Source of the DNA: Terasakiella brassicae
GTDB lineage: Bacteria > Pseudomonadota > Alphaproteobacteria > Rhodospirillales > Terasakiellaceae
Assembly (NCBI RefSeq): GCF_014641495.1
Contig: NZ_BMHV01000005.1
Span: 142,041 to 206,040, forward strand
Direction: 5' to 3'
DNA: 64,000 bases
Part shown: piece by piece, positions 1-9,382 of the stretch
Layout: the number at the start of each line of letters is the position of its first letter
Position numbering within the stretch: the first letter of the stretch is position 1
Program-made: the position numbers and the translations under genes
Notes under the pieces: model-generated
Database searches by the model: none
What the model saw: the letters and a program-made list of their open reading frames with translations, nothing else
What the model was told of the DNA's origin: nothing

Positions 1-446
1 CCGAAATCACGTGTTGGTTCTTCTGAAAACTCATCCGAGCTAAACATTTCATTGTTGGCTTCGGGCACAAACGTTTCACCTTGCAAAACCTGTTCTAAGG
101 CATGGCGCATTTCAGACTGGCTGAAGGACTTGAACATATAGCCTGCAACACCGCATTGTAAGGTCTTGTTGATGGCTTTGCGGCTTTCCGTTGCCGATAT
201 AATGACAATCGGCACTTCCGGGCGTTTGCTTTGCACGGCACGAATACCATCCAGCCCCGCCATACCGGGCATATTCAAATCTGCAATCACCAATGAAAAA
301 TCGATGTCCTGCGATAAAACCTGCAACAGATCGGGATAGCTTGTCGCTTGCAGGATATCAGCCCCTTGTTCAATTTCGCGCAAAACGCCCTTAACACCTT
401 CCAGCACCAGCGGATGATCATCGGCAACGACAAAAGTAGTCTTCAT
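1..446 (-). CDS. Response regulator, receiver domain (partial, cut by window edge)
   Basis: This is the N-terminal part of a two-component response regulator; 148 codons are visible and the C-terminus lies beyond base 1. The receiver domain shows the acidic pair D9/D10, the phospho-acceptor D56 in an ADLNMPG context, the conserved S84 in IISATE and K106 in MFKSFS. After the receiver a linker rich in Glu and Ser begins at about residue 125. The layout fits the NarL/FixJ class, but the DNA-binding domain is outside the window, so that is inference. It lies 38 bp downstream of the hybrid sensor kinase on the same strand and is its likely partner. Confidence 0.9.
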   Translation of the reverse strand, partial: MKTTFVVADDHPLVLEGVKGVLREIEQGADILQATSYPDLLQVLSQDIDFSLVIADLNMPGMAGLDGIRAVQSKRPEVPIVIISATESRKAINKTLQCGVAGYMFKSFSQSEMRHALEQVLQGETFVPEANNEMFSSDEFSEEPTRDF

Positions 447-484
447 TCTTATTCCCCGTTCATTTCTTTATCTTTTTTGGGTTT

Positions 485-3400
485 TCATTGTTCCGCCCCG
501 TCATGGACAGGAAAAGTTCCGGCATGAACGGTTCGAATGATTTGACGTAGTTTAGCAGGTCGCAACGGTTTATGCAGTAGAATGAAACCACTTGATTTTG
601 CCTCCTGAATTCGATCCGGCGCCGTATCCCCTGTTATAATCGCCGCCGGGATCTCTTGCCCCAATTGTTCATGAATTAAACGAATGGCCTGCGCCCCGGT
701 CAAATCTTCCTGCAAACGATAATCTGCCAAAATCAAATTCGGTTTTTTTACTGATTGTTCCACCCGCCTCAAGGCCTCTTGTGTCGAAGACGCCGCAATC
801 ACATCGTACTTCCAACCGGAAATCAGTTGCTCCATTCCCTCCAGAATGTCCGGTTCATCATCAATGACCAGAACCAACGGCACCTGATTGCCACTTAAGG
901 CAACTTCAACCGGCTTTTCGTCCCCTGTATGGCTTTGAACTTCATCGCGTTCGACTTCCAGACTAAATGTCGTTCCTTTGCCAAGAACCGATTTGACCTC
1001 AAGACGATGCCCCAACAAGGAAATAACCCGGTCCACAATAGCCAACCCCAGCCCCAACCCCCGACGACGATCCCGTGCAGGGTTTTCAAGCTGTTGAAAT
1101 TCCACAAAAATATCCGTGATTTTATCTTGTGGAATCCCTACGCCGGTATCACTTACTTGAATTGCAACATTCTCACCACGGCGGCGCACCCCCAGCAAGA
1201 CACCGCCTTCTCTGGTGTAACGCACCGCATTGGACATCAGGTTTGATAAGATACGTTCCAGTAAAACCGGGTCACTATGAACGGCAAGGTCGGGACAAAA
1301 TGATTTCAGAACCAGCCCTTTTTCCTGTGCCCGTCCATTATATTGCTTTAACAAGCGGTCAATTAAAGGGCGTAACATCACAGATGTTTTTTCCGCCTTC
1401 ATCACACCGGCATCCAGTTTGGAGATATCCAAAAGCGCGTTTAACAATCCACGTAACGCTTCCAGACTGTCGGAAATATTATTAATGATTTTAAGGTCGG
1501 CGCGGGCATTTTCATTGTCGATCTTACTGCGGCGATCTTCCAATGCTGATAAAAACATACCGATTGCATGTAAAGGCTGGCGTAAATCATGGCTGGCGGC
1601 CGCCAAAAATTTCGATTTGGCTTTATTGGCATTTTCTGAATCCTGTCGGGCCTGCTCCAGACGGGTTTCCGTTTTAATGCGTTCGGTAATATCAATAACC
1701 AATGATACCGTACCACCATCCAGTGTCGGTGCTTCGCTGACCTGAAGGTAATGACCGTTGGACAGGGCTTCCATAAAGACACCGCTGGGTTTTTTACGAA
1801 AGCGTTTGCGGCGTTCCCCGTACCCTTCATAGTCACGCACCCCGTGGCGTTCCTCCATCAAAAGGGCGAGTTCTTCAAAGGTGACACCGGGGCGAATGCG
1901 ATCATTTAACGTTTTGTAATACTGATAATACTTTCGATTACATAAAACGAGACGGTTTTCGTGGTCCCAAAGGGCGAAGGCCCCCGGCATAATTTCATTC
2001 GCTGCCATCAAACGGCTGCGGGCCTGTGTTTCTGCGGTGATATCGGCCCCGGTTCCCCGATATCCTTTAAACACACCGTCACTGTTAAAGATGGGTTTAC
2101 CACTTACTTTTGTCTGACGCCAAACCCCATCCGGGCAACGAATGGAATAAGAAAAATCACGAAACCGTCGTCGGTTTTTCAGATCGTTGGCATGATGCAG
2201 CCATTTTTCGGGATCATCTTCTTCACTGCGCGCCAAAGCCGCAAACCCCATAGGGGTTGTTCCCAAAATATCATTGCGGGTAAAACCGGTAATGTCGAAA
2301 AAACGATCCGATATTAATGAATATTTCAAATCGGAGTCCGTTTCCCAAAGCCAGTCCGATGTTGCTTCGGCCACATCGCGAAAACGCGCTTCACTCAGCT
2401 TCATAATCTCTTCGCGTTGCTTGATTTCATCCACCAAATAACGCAAGGCATCGGCCATGTCCGAAATCTCATCTGCGCCGTCAATCTCGATCGCGCACTC
2501 CCCGCCTTCAGCATGAACGCGCATACTTTCTTTCAACATGTTCAACCGGGTAAGAATACGCCATACAAATATCGCACAAATAAATCCCAACACAACGACC
2601 GCGACTAACACAATATTCGTCAACAAAGCCGTTCGGCTATCGACCAAAAGCTGAAATTCATGGCTATTTTCTTCAATATCTTCGCGCATACGACGAATAA
2701 GGTCATTGACAGAGTAAACAAAGCGACTGGACAAACGTTCATTGACCGCAAGGATACCGGAGATTTTCTGTAATTCTTCGCCCAGTTGGCCTTGCAGTTC
2801 AATCAATCCTTCCGTGCCCATCGCGACTTCGTACAACCGCGCCAGCAATTCGCGTTCCTGCGGGGTCGTAATTTCTTGTTCTAAAGGGGGCATGCGCTTA
2901 AATGCAATCAGCACATTTTCGCGTAATGTTTCAAACCGGACAGGTTCCGTGACGCGTTGCATAAGTAACAATTGGTCCAGTAAATCACTGAAAACGGTAA
3001 ACCATTTTTGGTTTGTTTCATTTTCCAGATCTTTTTTTGCCTGAAAAATATCCAATAGTTCCGTATAGCGTCGGTTTATTCGCACATTGATATCGATTCT
3101 ATTTTGTATCAACAGATCAAGTCGCCCAAAATTGTTCAGCAACTGTTGGCGTGTCTGGTTAATCACTTCCAGAACATCATCATCAACCTGATAGTCTCGC
3201 AACGACTCAATAATTTCCTGAAGCCAGCGCACACGATCTGCGATGCGAAACGAAATTGTTTCGCGTTGGGCTTGGGAACTGACCCGGACAAGCATGGGCG
3301 CGCTTGCAACGATTGCCTCACTCTGTTGTCCCAACTGATAGGCCTGCGTCATGGCAGGAACGCGGGACAAAACAACTTGCTTGATACCTGAATTGATTTT

Positions 3401-3505
3401 TTGAATAGAAAATATGCCGACACCGGCTGCAATAACCGTAAACAGGACGGCGAGCGTAAAACTCGTTATCAATTGAGCAAAAACACCGAAACGAAACCTG
3501 CCCAT
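485..3505 (-). CDS. Hybrid sensor histidine kinase (sensor, HAMP, two PAS, HisKA, HATPase, REC)
   Basis: Membrane-bound hybrid histidine kinase of about 1006 residues. Counting from the ATG at 3505, a first TM segment (about 10-32) and a second (about 292-316) bracket a helical periplasmic sensor region. HAMP, PAS (about 372-493) and a second PAS (about 498-608) follow. The kinase core has the phospho-accepting H639 in SHDLRQPLHA, an N-box around N759 and a GLGLGLAI G-box. A C-terminal receiver (about 877-993) carries D928 in ILADYRL. The frame stays open up to a GTG at 3631, but that GTG sits inside a conserved hairpin, so the ATG at 3505, directly before the first TM helix, is preferred. 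The downstream response regulator suggests a phosphorelay. The signal is unknown. Confidence 0.93.
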   Translation of the reverse strand: MGRFRFGVFAQLITSFTLAVLFTVIAAGVGIFSIQKINSGIKQVVLSRVPAMTQAYQLGQQSEAIVASAPMLVRVSSQAQRETISFRIADRVRWLQEIIESLRDYQVDDDVLEVINQTRQQLLNNFGRLDLLIQNRIDINVRINRRYTELLDIFQAKKDLENETNQKWFTVFSDLLDQLLLMQRVTEPVRFETLRENVLIAFKRMPPLEQEITTPQERELLARLYEVAMGTEGLIELQGQLGEELQKISGILAVNERLSSRFVYSVNDLIRRMREDIEENSHEFQLLVDSRTALLTNIVLVAVVVLGFICAIFVWRILTRLNMLKESMRVHAEGGECAIEIDGADEISDMADALRYLVDEIKQREEIMKLSEARFRDVAEATSDWLWETDSDLKYSLISDRFFDITGFTRNDILGTTPMGFAALARSEEDDPEKWLHHANDLKNRRRFRDFSYSIRCPDGVWRQTKVSGKPIFNSDGVFKGYRGTGADITAETQARSRLMAANEIMPGAFALWDHENRLVLCNRKYYQYYKTLNDRIRPGVTFEELALLMEERHGVRDYEGYGERRKRFRKKPSGVFMEALSNGHYLQVSEAPTLDGGTVSLVIDITERIKTETRLEQARQDSENANKAKSKFLAAASHDLRQPLHAIGMFLSALEDRRSKIDNENARADLKIINNISDSLEALRGLLNALLDISKLDAGVMKAEKTSVMLRPLIDRLLKQYNGRAQEKGLVLKSFCPDLAVHSDPVLLERILSNLMSNAVRYTREGGVLLGVRRRGENVAIQVSDTGVGIPQDKITDIFVEFQQLENPARDRRRGLGLGLAIVDRVISLLGHRLEVKSVLGKGTTFSLEVERDEVQSHTGDEKPVEVALSGNQVPLVLVIDDEPDILEGMEQLISGWKYDVIAASSTQEALRRVEQSVKKPNLILADYRLQEDLTGAQAIRLIHEQLGQEIPAAIITGDTAPDRIQEAKSSGFILLHKPLRPAKLRQIIRTVHAGTFPVHDGAEQ

Positions 3506-3602
3506 GCGAAACACAAACCATCCAGTTAATAATTTTTGTTTCAACAGTTTAGGCTTTTTACAGAAAAGTTGAAACACTTTCCCGTATGCTGAAAGGATAT
3601 AT

Positions 3603-3745
3603 AAAAAAAGGGTGATAAGAAAACTTATCACCCCAAGTCCGCCGAGAAACTACGTCGTACTCAGAACCCCAATATGGAGAACTGTTTATGATAATGACGG
3701 ATGCGAGTTTTCCTGCCTTCACCCATATGGGTGAATTAGAATAAT
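3603..3745 (+). ncRNA. Tandem hairpin module, copy 1 (candidate small RNA or leader element)
   Basis: First copy of a duplicated intergenic module of about 140 bp. It begins with an A-run and a perfect 9-bp hairpin (GGTGATAAG / CTTATCACC, 3611-3632), continues through about 65 bp of core that is almost identical in copy 2, and ends in a second hairpin (TTCACCC / GGGTGAA, 3718-3735) followed by T-rich sequence. On the plus strand this resembles a small RNA or riboswitch-like leader ending in an intrinsic terminator. On the minus strand the first hairpin plus T-run would also terminate. I do not recognise the family. The transcribed strand is inferred from the second hairpin and the downstream plus-strand RTX gene. 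Confidence 0.45.
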
Positions 3746-3783
3746 TTTTATTTATTTATTTGAATAAGTTCTGATCTATACCC

Positions 3784-3932
3784 AAAAAAAAGGGTGATAA
3801 GAAACTTATCACCCCAAGTCCGCCGAGAAACTACGTCGTACTCAGAACCCCAATATGGAGAACTGCTTAGTATAATGACGGACACTATTCACCCTGCCTT
3901 CACCCAAATGGGTGAAGGTATTATCTTTTTTT
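3784..3932 (+). ncRNA. Tandem hairpin module, copy 2 (candidate small RNA or leader element)
   Basis: Second copy, offset 182 bp from copy 1. From the first hairpin (GGTGATAAG / CTTATCACC) through the AATGACGG block it differs from copy 1 only in a one-base loop change and a few bases around 3866-3872. The region between core and terminator (3882-3893) has diverged, while the final hairpin is kept and strengthened: CTTCACCC AAAT GGGTGAAG at 3898-3917, then a T7 run at 3926-3932. Conservation of both hairpins and core, with drift between them, argues for a functional RNA. The AT-rich gap from 3933 to 4063 presumably holds the promoter and leader of the RTX gene; no clear promoter was found there. 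Confidence 0.45.
3898..3932 (+). terminator. Intrinsic terminator of tandem module copy 2
   Basis: A perfect 8-bp stem (CTTCACCC / GGGTGAAG) with an AAAT loop is followed eight bases later by seven T residues. This is the clearest plus-strand terminator in the intergenic region. It would stop transcription about 130 bp before the RTX gene unless the upstream fold prevents it. Confidence 0.6.
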
Positions 3933-4063
3933 GTGACAATGCCAAAAAACACTTTCCAAATCTGTATTTAACGGCAGGAAAACAACTTTAAAATTGTTTG
4001 CTACATTAGAATTTATCGTTAGAATACCATGATCTGTTTCCATATATATAATTGAGGCATGTC

Positions 4064-6553
4064 ATGGTTTATGCACCATCACACGCAAGTGATCATTTTG
4101 AGTTTGTTGTCAATGCAGCACAAACAAACGACATCAAGCTTCCCGATACATTTACCATTGGCAGTAACGGTTACCAGCAAGCTGGTAATGATTTGATCCT
4201 CACCAATCAAAATGGACAACACGGCCTCGTGCAGGATTATTTTATCCATCAACCTGATGCACTTATTTCACAAACCGGTACTCTTGGTTTCCAAATGGTG
4301 CAAACCCTAAGCGGTCCCCTCGCCCCCGGGCAATATGCTCAGGTAACCGCCCCTGCCGGACTGAGTGAAAGTATCGGTCAGATTGAAACATTAGAAGGTT
4401 CCGTCAGTGCCGTACGTGCAGACGGCATAGCCATCACCTTAAAAGTTGGAGATCCGGTTTTTCAAGGGGACGTCATACGAACCTCAGATAAGGCAAATGT
4501 CGGGATAACGTTTAAGGATGAAAGCGCATTTTCACTCGATGAAAATGGCGAAATGATTCTTGACGAAATGGTTTATGATCCAGATAGCGGTGAAGGCAGC
4601 TTCAGCACCAGCCTTGTAAGCGGGGTTTTCTCCTTTGTTTCCGGCCAAATTGCAAAGACAAACCCCGATGCAATGACCCTTAACACCCCCGTGGCAACAA
4701 TTGGTATCCGTGGTACACAAGGTGTCCTGCAACAAAATCGTGGCGGTGAATTAAAGGCTGCACTTTTGGAAGAACCCGGTGGTTTTATCGGCGAACTGAT
4801 CCTGACAAACTCTGTTGGTTCCATTACCTTGAACCAGCCTAATCAATATTCCGCTGTTCTATCGTTTAATACAGCGCCGGGCCAATCCGTTACTCTCAAT
4901 TTAGCACAAATCACCGGATCATTTGGCACAACCAGTATTCGCATACTGAATAATACACGTCGCGCTGCCTCCCAACGTAAAGCCGACCAGAAAAAAGAAG
5001 AAGCAGAAGCTTTAGCAGCCGAGGCTGAAGCCCTTGAACAACAGGCTGCCGAATTGGAAGGAGCCGAGGCTGAAGCCTTGCTCGCCCAAGCAGCTGCAAT
5101 TGCCGCTGCCGCTGAAGCGGCTGCAACAGAAGCCGCACAGGCCGAAGCACAGTTGGAAAATATTATTGAAGCCGGTTTGGCATTTGAATCCGCTATCTCC
5201 GAAATACAACAAAGTCTGGAACAACTCACACAAGAACTTCAAAACATCTTTACCAATACTAACGATGCGGGAGAGGACGAGACAGGCGTTTCCGATATCC
5301 TTAAAAACATCCAGACAAACGTTGCGAAACTAAGCACAACGATTGAACAGGTCGTTGCAAGCGAAATACAGGCACAAACTGAAATCGCACAACAAGAAAT
5401 CGAAGAAAAAGTTAAAGATGCGATTAAAGACATTGATAATACAATCGGTGGCAGTAAAAGTAACGATTACATTGAAGGCAGTAGCCTTAACGATGGCATC
5501 GTGGGTCTCGCAGGGGATGATACGATATATGGCTATGACGGAAACGATGTCATCAGTGGTGGTTCAGGACAAGACACCGTTTACGGCGGCGATGGCGACG
5601 ACTTTATTCATGGTGACATTCCAACAGGAAATTCGTTTAAAGATATCCTGAGCTTCCTTGGAGATGATAGCGGGTATGACAATGATGTCATTGAAGGTGG
5701 CGCCGGAAATGATGCCATCTCCGGCGGTGGCGGTGATGACTGGATAAAAGGCGATGGCGATAACGACACACTGGAAGGTGGCGATGGTAACGACACACTG
5801 GAAGGCGGAACAGGGAATGACACCCTCAAAGGCGATGCCGGAAACGATATCCTAAAAGGTGGTGAAGGCAATGACACGCTATTAGGCGGGACAGGTGACG
5901 ACAGTTTATATGCCGGGGCTGGTAAAGATACACTTCTCGGCGAAGATGGGAATGACACATTTTATGCCCATGACGATGCATCACAAAACACCTACTCCGG
6001 CGGTGCAGGTACAGATACCCTAAATCTAAAAGATGATGTTGATGTCGATACCAATGTAACGTTGACGTTCCAAAGTGATTCCACCGGAGCAATTACTTAC
6101 AAAGACGAAGGCCAAACCACTTTAGGAAATGACATATTTAACAGCGTGGAAAATTTCATTCTGGACAACAAAACAAATACCGTTAATTTCGCCGACACTT
6201 TCTCCGCAGGAAGCAATGGCCCCACACTACAAGGCGGTTCGGGTCAGGATACATTGAATATTCAAACCAGCACCTATGATTTTACCGCAACAGGTGCCCA
6301 GAACATTACAAACTTTGATATCCTCAATCTATCTTCGTCAACAAACACTGTTGATATTAATAGTACATTTAGCTCTACCGGAATTTCCTACATCAATGGT
6401 AGCTCAACGAACACGTTGGACCTGAATAATGACTGGTCATATTACGGCAGTGCCAATGGATATACGAGCTATGTTTATATGGACAATCAACAAAATACGT
6501 TCAGCATTGCCGTCAATGACAGTATAAATGTGATAAACTCGGCTGGTGTTTAA
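4064..6553 (+). CDS. FecR-domain / coiled-coil / RTX repeat surface or secreted protein
   Basis: Large acidic protein of 829 residues, probably exported by a type I secretion system and acting outside the cell. After about 110 unassigned residues a FecR-like domain (about 112-216) ends in the hallmark [12 protein letters not shown]. An Ala/Glu-rich coiled coil (about 300-455) follows, then an array of calcium-binding RTX nonapeptides of the GGxGxDxLx type (about 464-655) and a Thr/Asn/Ser-rich C-terminal region. There is no Sec signal peptide, as usual for type I substrates. The ATG at 4064 is chosen because GAGG lies 7 bases upstream; an in-frame TTG at 4052 is the alternative. No type I transporter genes are in the window. 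An adhesin or matrix role is inferred. Its stop is 2 bp from that of the convergent protease gene. Confidence 0.85.
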   Translation: MVYAPSHASDHFEFVVNAAQTNDIKLPDTFTIGSNGYQQAGNDLILTNQNGQHGLVQDYFIHQPDALISQTGTLGFQMVQTLSGPLAPGQYAQVTAPAGLSESIGQIETLEGSVSAVRADGIAITLKVGDPVFQGDVIRTSDKANVGITFKDESAFSLDENGEMILDEMVYDPDSGEGSFSTSLVSGVFSFVSGQIAKTNPDAMTLNTPVATIGIRGTQGVLQQNRGGELKAALLEEPGGFIGELILTNSVGSITLNQPNQYSAVLSFNTAPGQSVTLNLAQITGSFGTTSIRILNNTRRAASQRKADQKKEEAEALAAEAEALEQQAAELEGAEAEALLAQAAAIAAAAEAAATEAAQAEAQLENIIEAGLAFESAISEIQQSLEQLTQELQNIFTNTNDAGEDETGVSDILKNIQTNVAKLSTTIEQVVASEIQAQTEIAQQEIEEKVKDAIKDIDNTIGGSKSNDYIEGSSLNDGIVGLAGDDTIYGYDGNDVISGGSGQDTVYGGDGDDFIHGDIPTGNSFKDILSFLGDDSGYDNDVIEGGAGNDAISGGGGDDWIKGDGDNDTLEGGDGNDTLEGGTGNDTLKGDAGNDILKGGEGNDTLLGGTGDDSLYAGAGKDTLLGEDGNDTFYAHDDASQNTYSGGAGTDTLNLKDDVDVDTNVTLTFQSDSTGAITYKDEGQTTLGNDIFNSVENFILDNKTNTVNFADTFSAGSNGPTLQGGSGQDTLNIQTSTYDFTATGAQNITNFDILNLSSSTNTVDINSTFSSTGISYINGSSTNTLDLNNDWSYYGSANGYTSYVYMDNQQNTFSIAVNDSINVINSAGV

Positions 6554-6555
6554 TT

Positions 6556-8166
6556 TTACCCGCGACCTTTCGCAACAAGACCAGCCAAAAATTTCTTAGC
6601 TGTGCCGGCTTTTAAAAATTCCAGTGCACACCCCAGCTCTTTGTCTTTCTTCTCGCCAATTTCAGGGCAACTTTCAACCGAAGTATTACCTAAGACACCT
6701 TCCTTGCTATGAAGGTCGTCTTCAATAAATTTCTTTGCGTTCAACACATTAGGTAAATCAGCTTCGCGCGGGGCGTGATATTTATCTTTTGCACCACCCT
6801 CTGTTGTGGTGTTTTCAACATTTTCGTCCTTATTATCATTTGCCGCAACTGGCACTTCCGGCAAATCAAGGCGGATATCCGGGGCCACACCGACCTTCTG
6901 AATCGTGCGCCCTGACGGCAGATAATAAAGCGAAGTCGTCAGACGAACCGCACCTTCACGCATCAACGGCATAATCGTTTGCACGGATCCTTTACCAAAT
7001 GTGCGACGTCCCATCAGGATTGCCCGGTTATGGTCCTGTAAAGCACCTGAGACGATTTCCGATGCTGAGGCAGACCCACCGTTGATCAAGACCACAAGCG
7101 GCACACCAGCGGCAACTTCCCCAACAGACGCACCAAAATTACGAACGTCTTCGGCCTTGCGTCCCCGGATCGACAACACATTACCTTTTTCCAGGAACAT
7201 ATCACTTAACGCCACGGCTTGCGTTAACAACCCGCCCGGGTTGTTGCGCAAATCCAGAACAATCCCTTTGGGTTTTGCCCCCAATTCACGGCGCGCTTTT
7301 TCAAAGGCTTTTAAAACATCCGCTTCCATACGTTCTGAAAAAGAAACCACACGGATGTGTAAATATCCGTTGTAAAGGGCAGAACGCACCGCACGTACCT
7401 GAATAATGGCACGCACAACCGTCAAATCAAACGGGGCTGTATTTTCACGCTCAATCGTGACAGTCACGGAACTTCCCGGTTTACCGCGCAAGGCGCGAAC
7501 CGATTTTGTCATGGTCCATTCTTTGATGGAGGCGCCATCCACATGGGTGATATGGTCACCCGCCTTGATCCCGGCCCGATCAGCAGGTGTATCTTCAATC
7601 GGGGAAACGATCTTCAGAAAACCATCGCCTTTTTGAACCTCAATACCCAAACCACCGAATTCACCACTGGTATCGACCATCAGTTCCTGAAATTCCGCAG
7701 GGGTCATATAACCGGAATGCGGATCTAACTTTGCCAGCATTGCGTCAACGGCAACCTCGACCACTTTTTCCGGCTTGGCCTTGCCGCGCGGTGTTCCATC
7801 ATCCGTTTGGTTCAGCCAGTCGTCTTCATCCGCCTTTAATCCATCAATCGCGTAGGTGATCAAATCCTGATCCGATATCTGTTTTACATAATGACTGCGC
7901 ACCACTTTAAAGGCATCAATAAACTGGTCAAATTGATCGTCACGTTTATCCGTCTCAACGGCCTTTTGCAAATAGACATCTTTAAAGCGGGCCAATTCAG
8001 CCATCGCGTCTTTTGGCAAACCGCGCGTTCCCGTCAATGAAGACATCCAGCGTTCCATTTGCGCCGTTTGCAAGGCGCAACCGCTGAGAGATGGCAAAAA
8101 TACCGTTGCCACAGCCAAAGCCAGAACAATCATTAAAAGGGACGGAAGGCGGGGCCAAAAGTTCAT
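6556..8166 (-). CDS. ctpA: S41 family C-terminal processing protease, predicted lipoprotein
   Basis: Tail-specific serine protease of 536 residues acting in the periplasm. The N-terminus is a hydrophobic signal ending in the lipobox LSGC with Cys30, so membrane anchoring as a lipoprotein is predicted. A PDZ domain spans about 165-250. The S41 core has the nucleophile S367 in GGSASASEI and the catalytic base K392 in TFGKGS, 25 residues apart as in the family. The C-terminal 110 residues are charged and of unknown role. Family members trim envelope proteins and murein hydrolases or their adaptors. It faces the RTX gene tail to tail with no room for a separate terminator. Confidence 0.92.
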   Translation of the reverse strand: MNFWPRLPSLLMIVLALAVATVFLPSLSGCALQTAQMERWMSSLTGTRGLPKDAMAELARFKDVYLQKAVETDKRDDQFDQFIDAFKVVRSHYVKQISDQDLITYAIDGLKADEDDWLNQTDDGTPRGKAKPEKVVEVAVDAMLAKLDPHSGYMTPAEFQELMVDTSGEFGGLGIEVQKGDGFLKIVSPIEDTPADRAGIKAGDHITHVDGASIKEWTMTKSVRALRGKPGSSVTVTIERENTAPFDLTVVRAIIQVRAVRSALYNGYLHIRVVSFSERMEADVLKAFEKARRELGAKPKGIVLDLRNNPGGLLTQAVALSDMFLEKGNVLSIRGRKAEDVRNFGASVGEVAAGVPLVVLINGGSASASEIVSGALQDHNRAILMGRRTFGKGSVQTIMPLMREGAVRLTTSLYYLPSGRTIQKVGVAPDIRLDLPEVPVAANDNKDENVENTTTEGGAKDKYHAPREADLPNVLNAKKFIEDDLHSKEGVLGNTSVESCPEIGEKKDKELGCALEFLKAGTAKKFLAGLVAKGRG

Positions 8167-8261
8167 TTTCTTACACAGCTTCTTTTATTCAGTCTATAAC
8201 GCAGATAACTTACAAATATGTGGGGTATCCTGCGTTGCAAAGCAAGATACGACATATAAGC

Positions 8262-8282
8262 ATTCCCGCCAAACGCGGGAAT
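8262..8282 (-). terminator. Hairpin downstream of the DHH phosphoesterase gene
   Basis: A perfect stem (ATTCCCGC / GCGGGAAT) with a 5-base loop lies 44 bp after the DHH gene stop and before the protease gene start. There is no strong T-run on the minus strand, so it may be a weak terminator or an mRNA-end stabiliser. Confidence 0.4.
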
Positions 8283-8325
8283 ATTTATTATAATCGAAAT
8301 TTTATTGCTGCATAATTAAAATGCA

Positions 8326-9255
8326 TCAACCATCGGCATTCATACTTGCAATCAGAGCCTCCAGCGTTTCAACCGCCTTGTCGTTGGCCACTTGACAGGT
8401 TCCGGCATTTTGATGCCCTCCACCGTTATAGCTCAACATCAACTCACCCACATTTGTGTTCGATGTTTTATTGAGGATGGATTTCCCACAAGCGAATACC
8501 GTATTTTGCTTTTTCAAGCCCCATAAAACATGAATGGAAATATTTGTATCGGGGAACAACGCATAGATCATAAAACGGTTGCCCGTATAAATAATATCTT
8601 CGTTGCGTAAATCCAGTACGGCCACATTGCCATGAACCTGCGTGCAACGTTTCAGTTGATCAATAAATTTCGGTTCATGTTCCTTGTACATCTCGACGCG
8701 TTCTTTGACGTCCGGCATCTCCAAAATCTCTTTAATCGACATATTGGCGCAACAATCGATCAAATCCATCATCAATTGATAATTGGAAATGCGAAAATCG
8801 CGGAAACGTCCAAGCCCGGTACGCGCATCCATAAGAAAATTCAAAAGAACCCAATCTTCCGATTTCAGGATTTCTTCACGACTGAACTGTGCGGCATCGC
8901 CTTTATCAACCGCTTCCATCATTTCGTCCCAGCTTGCCGGGAATTCACCATGCCCACCGTAATAACGCCAGACCACGCGTGCCGCAGATGGCGCATCCGG
9001 GTCGATAATATGATTGGCAGGGCTGTCATCCAATCGCAACGTTTCGCTCAGGTGGTGGTCAAAGGCCAAGTGAACCCCTTCAACATAAGGCAGGTTGGTC
9101 GTAATATCGCGGTTCGTAATGGCAACCTTACCGTCTTGCATATCTTTGGGATGAACAAAGGTAATTTCATCAATCAGGTCCATTTTTTTCAACAGGACTG
9201 CACAAACCAAACCGTCAAAGTCGCTTCGTGTGACTAAACGAAACTTCTCCCCCAT
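8326..9255 (-). CDS. DHH family phosphoesterase (nanoRNase / pAp phosphatase / exopolyphosphatase-like)
   Basis: Cytoplasmic manganese-dependent phosphoesterase of 309 residues. The N-terminal DHH domain has the metal-binding Asp pair in RSDFDG (D12, D14) and the name motif FDHH (D66-H68). The C-terminal DHHA1 domain carries the substrate-binding YNGGGHQNAG. Characterised relatives degrade short oligoribonucleotides, dephosphorylate pAp or hydrolyse c-di-NMP products; the sequence alone does not separate these activities. An AAGGAG ribosome-binding site precedes the ATG. It appears to be transcribed alone, with gaps of about 127 and 159 bp on either side. Confidence 0.82.
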   Translation of the reverse strand: MGEKFRLVTRSDFDGLVCAVLLKKMDLIDEITFVHPKDMQDGKVAITNRDITTNLPYVEGVHLAFDHHLSETLRLDDSPANHIIDPDAPSAARVVWRYYGGHGEFPASWDEMMEAVDKGDAAQFSREEILKSEDWVLLNFLMDARTGLGRFRDFRISNYQLMMDLIDCCANMSIKEILEMPDVKERVEMYKEHEPKFIDQLKRCTQVHGNVAVLDLRNEDIIYTGNRFMIYALFPDTNISIHVLWGLKKQNTVFACGKSILNKTSNTNVGELMLSYNGGGHQNAGTCQVANDKAVETLEALIASMNADG

Positions 9256-9382
9256 GATATTTTCTCCTTATTTGTTATCGGCAAGGGCATGACCACCCGC
9301 GTGGGACACTCCACATATAGATAACAAGTTATCCTAATTGTGAAAGAGTTTCAAAGCTTTCAGGTGGAAAAACATATTTTTT

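Noticed and set aside
3503..3631. GTG at 3631 as the start of the sensor kinase
   Set aside because: The GTG lies in the conserved hairpin of the tandem module and would add residues before the normal first TM helix; the ATG at 3505 fits better.
3603..3932. Tandem c-di-GMP (GEMM) riboswitch
   Set aside because: Tandem leaders before adhesins suggested it, but the GEMM core bases and receptor motif are not present.
3794..3991. Plus-strand 65-codon frame over the second hairpin module
   Set aside because: It runs through both hairpins and the terminator, has no ribosome-binding site, and copy 1 of the same module does not keep the frame.
5450..5960. Direct DNA repeats that might be a CRISPR array
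   Set aside because: They are in-frame degenerate codons for RTX nonapeptides, with no unique spacers or exact repeats.
8632..9237. Long plus-strand open frame opposite the DHH phosphoesterase gene
   Set aside because: The minus-strand protein has clear DHH and DHHA1 motifs; the opposite frame has no family features.
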